Part shown: positions 62,275-64,000 of the stretch, piece by piece | Numbering within the stretch: position 1 is the first letter of the stretch | How the letters are laid out: every line of letters begins with the position of its first letter | Assembly (NCBI GenBank): GCA_036489975.1 | Contig: DASXES010000075.1 | Location: forward strand, 1-64,000 | Source: Roseiarcus sp036489975 | Lineage (GTDB): Bacteria; Pseudomonadota; Alphaproteobacteria; Rhizobiales; Beijerinckiaceae | Length of the DNA stretch: 64,000 bases | Reading direction: 5' to 3' | Translations under genes and position numbers: made by a program | Notes under the pieces: generated by a model | What the model saw: only the letters and a program-made list of their open reading frames with translations | The model's database searches: none | What the model was told of the DNA's origin: nothing

Positions 62275-63306
62275 TCACCGCCCCCCGCTCCGCCGAGCCG
62301 AGGCCAACGCCCATAGCGCGCGCGTCGCCAAAATCTCGGCGAGCTCCGACTCCAGCCGGACGCGGGCGCTGGCGACCCTGAGCGCAGGCAGGCGCTGAGC
62401 GATCGATTCCGTCGTCCAGCGCTCGGCCTGCCTCGCCAGCGCGCGGAGCGCCGATGGCGGCAATCTCACGAACAGAGCCTGGCGCGCGGCCTCGAACGGC
62501 CGGCCCTGATCCATCTCGAGCCTCAACCGATAGAGGAGCGTCACCCGCGCGATCAGGCGGATCATGAGGTAGTCCGCGTCCCCCCCGTCGTGGAAGAATC
62601 GGGCGAGCGCCGCCTCGACCGCGGGCAATTCCCCAAGCAGCGCCTGGTCCACGACCTCGTCGAGATTGGACGGGGCCGCGTCCGAGACGATCGCCTCGAC
62701 GTCCTCGACCGTGACCTGCCCACGCCCATGCGCGTAGAGCATGAGCTTGGCGATCTCGCCGCGCGTCGTTCTGCGGTCGGCGCCGACCAGGTCGACAAGC
62801 GCCGCGCGCGCGTCGGGCGCGATCGTCAACCCCGCGGCGCGGGCTTCAGCGTCGACCAGGGATTCGAGCGCCTTCGCATCGTCCGAAAAGCATTCGATCG
62901 CCGCGCGCGCGGCCGAGCTTTCGAACGCCGTCCGCAACGCCGCTCCCTTCTTGAGCGGCCCCGCCTTGACGACGATCGTGCAGTCGGCCGGCGGCCGGGC
63001 GAACAGAGGTTCGAGCGCCGGCACAAGATCGCGTCCCTGCGCATCGACCCAGATGGCGCGACTCCCCCCGAACATCGAGATCGCATAAGCCTCATCCGCG
63101 AGCCCGCCCGGATCGCGCGCGACGGCGTCGCCCTCGAGGCGCACGAGCCGCAGCGGATCCAGATCATCGCCGATCCGGCGGCGGAGGATGGCCTTCACCC
63201 GTTCGTGCGCGAGCCCCTCGTCCTGCCCGTGCACGAGATAGAACCCGATCTCCTTCGGCAATCGCTGGATGAAGCCGTCGGCGGCGGCGCTATTCACGAT
63301 GCTCAT
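62275..63306 (-). CDS. holA: DNA polymerase III delta subunit HolA
   Basis: A 343-residue clamp-loader subunit. IGFYLVHGQDEGLAHERVKAIL at the N-terminus, the SMFGGSRAIWVD block and the C-terminal helical collar (ALLGELPAVEAALARFF, DYLMIRLIARVTLLYRLRLE as two helices) fit HolA. It opens the beta clamp. In many alphaproteobacteria holA is followed upstream by lptE and leuS near parB; here the divergent neighbour is leuB, so the local order differs. Confidence 0.92.
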   Translation of the reverse strand: MSIVNSAAADGFIQRLPKEIGFYLVHGQDEGLAHERVKAILRRRIGDDLDPLRLVRLEGDAVARDPGGLADEAYAISMFGGSRAIWVDAQGRDLVPALEPLFARPPADCTIVVKAGPLKKGAALRTAFESSAARAAIECFSDDAKALESLVDAEARAAGLTIAPDARAALVDLVGADRRTTRGEIAKLMLYAHGRGQVTVEDVEAIVSDAAPSNLDEVVDQALLGELPAVEAALARFFHDGGDADYLMIRLIARVTLLYRLRLEMDQGRPFEAARQALFVRLPPSALRALARQAERWTTESIAQRLPALRVASARVRLESELAEILATRALWALASARRSGGR

Positions 63307-63444
63307 GGCGTCGCTCTATTGCCTGGACAGGCGCGGGCTCGCTCGGCTTCCGCGGTCGGCCGGAGGCCAAGCCGGACTTTCGCGCGATCGGGAAATCGTC
63401 TAGCACACGGGCCCGCTTTCCCCTGACGTGAACGTGACGGACCC

Positions 63445-64000
63445 ATGGCGACTTTCAAGCTCCTGCTTTTTCCTGGCGATGGCATCGGCCCCGAGGTTAT
63501 GGCCGAACTCGAGAAGATTATCGATCGCTTCAACAAGGAGGGCGTCGCCAAATTCGAGGTCGAGAAGGGCCTCGTCGGCGGGTGCGCCTATGACAAGCAC
63601 GGGAAAGCGATCAGCGACGCGGACATGGCGCTCGCCGAAGCCGCCGACGCGGTCTTTCTGGCCGCCGTCGGCGGTCCGAAATGGGACGGCGTCGCTTATG
63701 ACGTCCGGCCCGAGGCGGGGCTTTTGCGCCTGCGCAAGGAGCTCGCCCTTTACGCAAACTTAAGGCCCGCGATCTGCTACCCGGCGCTGGCGGCCGCTTC
63801 ATCGCTGAAGCCCGAGGTCGTCGAAGGGCTCGACATCATGATCGTGCGAGAGCTGACCGGCGGCGTCTATTTCGGCGAACCGAAAGAGATCCGGGACCTC
63901 GGCAACGGCCAGAAGCGTGCGATCGACACTCAGGTCTACGACACCTACGAGATCGAGCGGATCGGGCGCACCGCCTTCGAGCTCGCGCGCAATCGGAGCA
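63445..64000 (+). CDS. leuB: 3-isopropylmalate dehydrogenase (partial, C-terminus off window)
   Basis: The first ~185 residues of a decarboxylating dehydrogenase of leucine synthesis: LLLFPGDGIGPEVMAELEKI, AVGGPKWD, the LLRLRKELALYANLRPA substrate-binding arginines and VRELTGGVYFGEPKE, all standard for LeuB. ATG 63445 lies 138 bp from the divergent holA start. The frame is open to the window end. Confidence 0.95.
   Translation, partial: MATFKLLLFPGDGIGPEVMAELEKIIDRFNKEGVAKFEVEKGLVGGCAYDKHGKAISDADMALAEAADAVFLAAVGGPKWDGVAYDVRPEAGLLRLRKELALYANLRPAICYPALAAASSLKPEVVEGLDIMIVRELTGGVYFGEPKEIRDLGNGQKRAIDTQVYDTYEIERIGRTAFELARNRS

Overview
The window is a GC-rich, gene-dense piece of an alphaproteobacterial chromosome, most likely from the order Hyphomicrobiales (Rhizobiales); I cannot fix the family. 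The signs are a CcrM-type GANTC methyltransferase, HisZ paired with HisG, the MmcB repair protein, a PhaR repressor of polyhydroxyalkanoate metabolism, a MutL with an intrinsic endonuclease motif, a DnaG lacking the usual zinc cysteines, and the cluster mnmE-mnmG-rsmG-parA-parB with two perfect parS sites, which places the right-hand end near the replication origin. Many genes start with GTG or TTG and neighbours often overlap by 4 bp.

Left part (1-26432): a partial periplasmic sugar-binding protein is divergent from an unusual single-polypeptide fusion of an esterase and a FadR/GntR regulator, with two FadR-type operator-like palindromes near them. Then follow mutL, DUF3297, rpsT, a TSUP permease, a TPR lipoprotein, an M17 aminopeptidase, an ECF sigma/anti-sigma pair, fabI, a large MscS-type channel, hisZ-hisG, thrC with an M16 peptidase and a GNAT acetyltransferase, a membrane PAS-GGDEF-EAL protein, dnaG and rpoD.

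Accessory zone (26433-30130): three short-lived-looking PEP-CTERM secreted proteins (two are paralogues) separated by long, poorly coding spacers. The spacers carry a duplicated remnant of a lost coding sequence, two perfect palindromes and two good terminators. No exosortase lies in the window.

Middle part (30131-39211): a seven-gene minus-strand transcription unit, dppA-dppB-dppC-dppD-dppF-GMC oxidoreductase-mmcB, is divergent from a Rieske oxygenase of the glycine-betaine demethylase type. Together they look like an uptake and catabolic module for an N-methylated or amine-containing small molecule or peptide.

Recombination and housekeeping block (39229-52275): DUF167, xerD, ruvB, an unknown membrane protein wedged between ruvB and ruvA, ruvA, ruvC, a nucleotidyltransferase, rnhB, ccrM, a SbmA/BacA-like membrane protein without an ATPase domain, prmB, a PsiF-like mini-protein, phaR, gloB, a methyltransferase and gpmA.

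Small islet (52276-53915): a visibly less GC-rich gene for a GH75 chitosanase-like protein sits between two ~96-bp direct repeats, with a perfect CRP-type site upstream and a block of iterated inverted repeats beside it. After it come a divergent RibD-like reductase/HxlR regulator pair and a secreted unknown protein.

Origin-proximal end (56093-64000): mnmE, mnmG, rsmG, parA, parB, then holA on the opposite strand and the start of leuB, which runs off the window.
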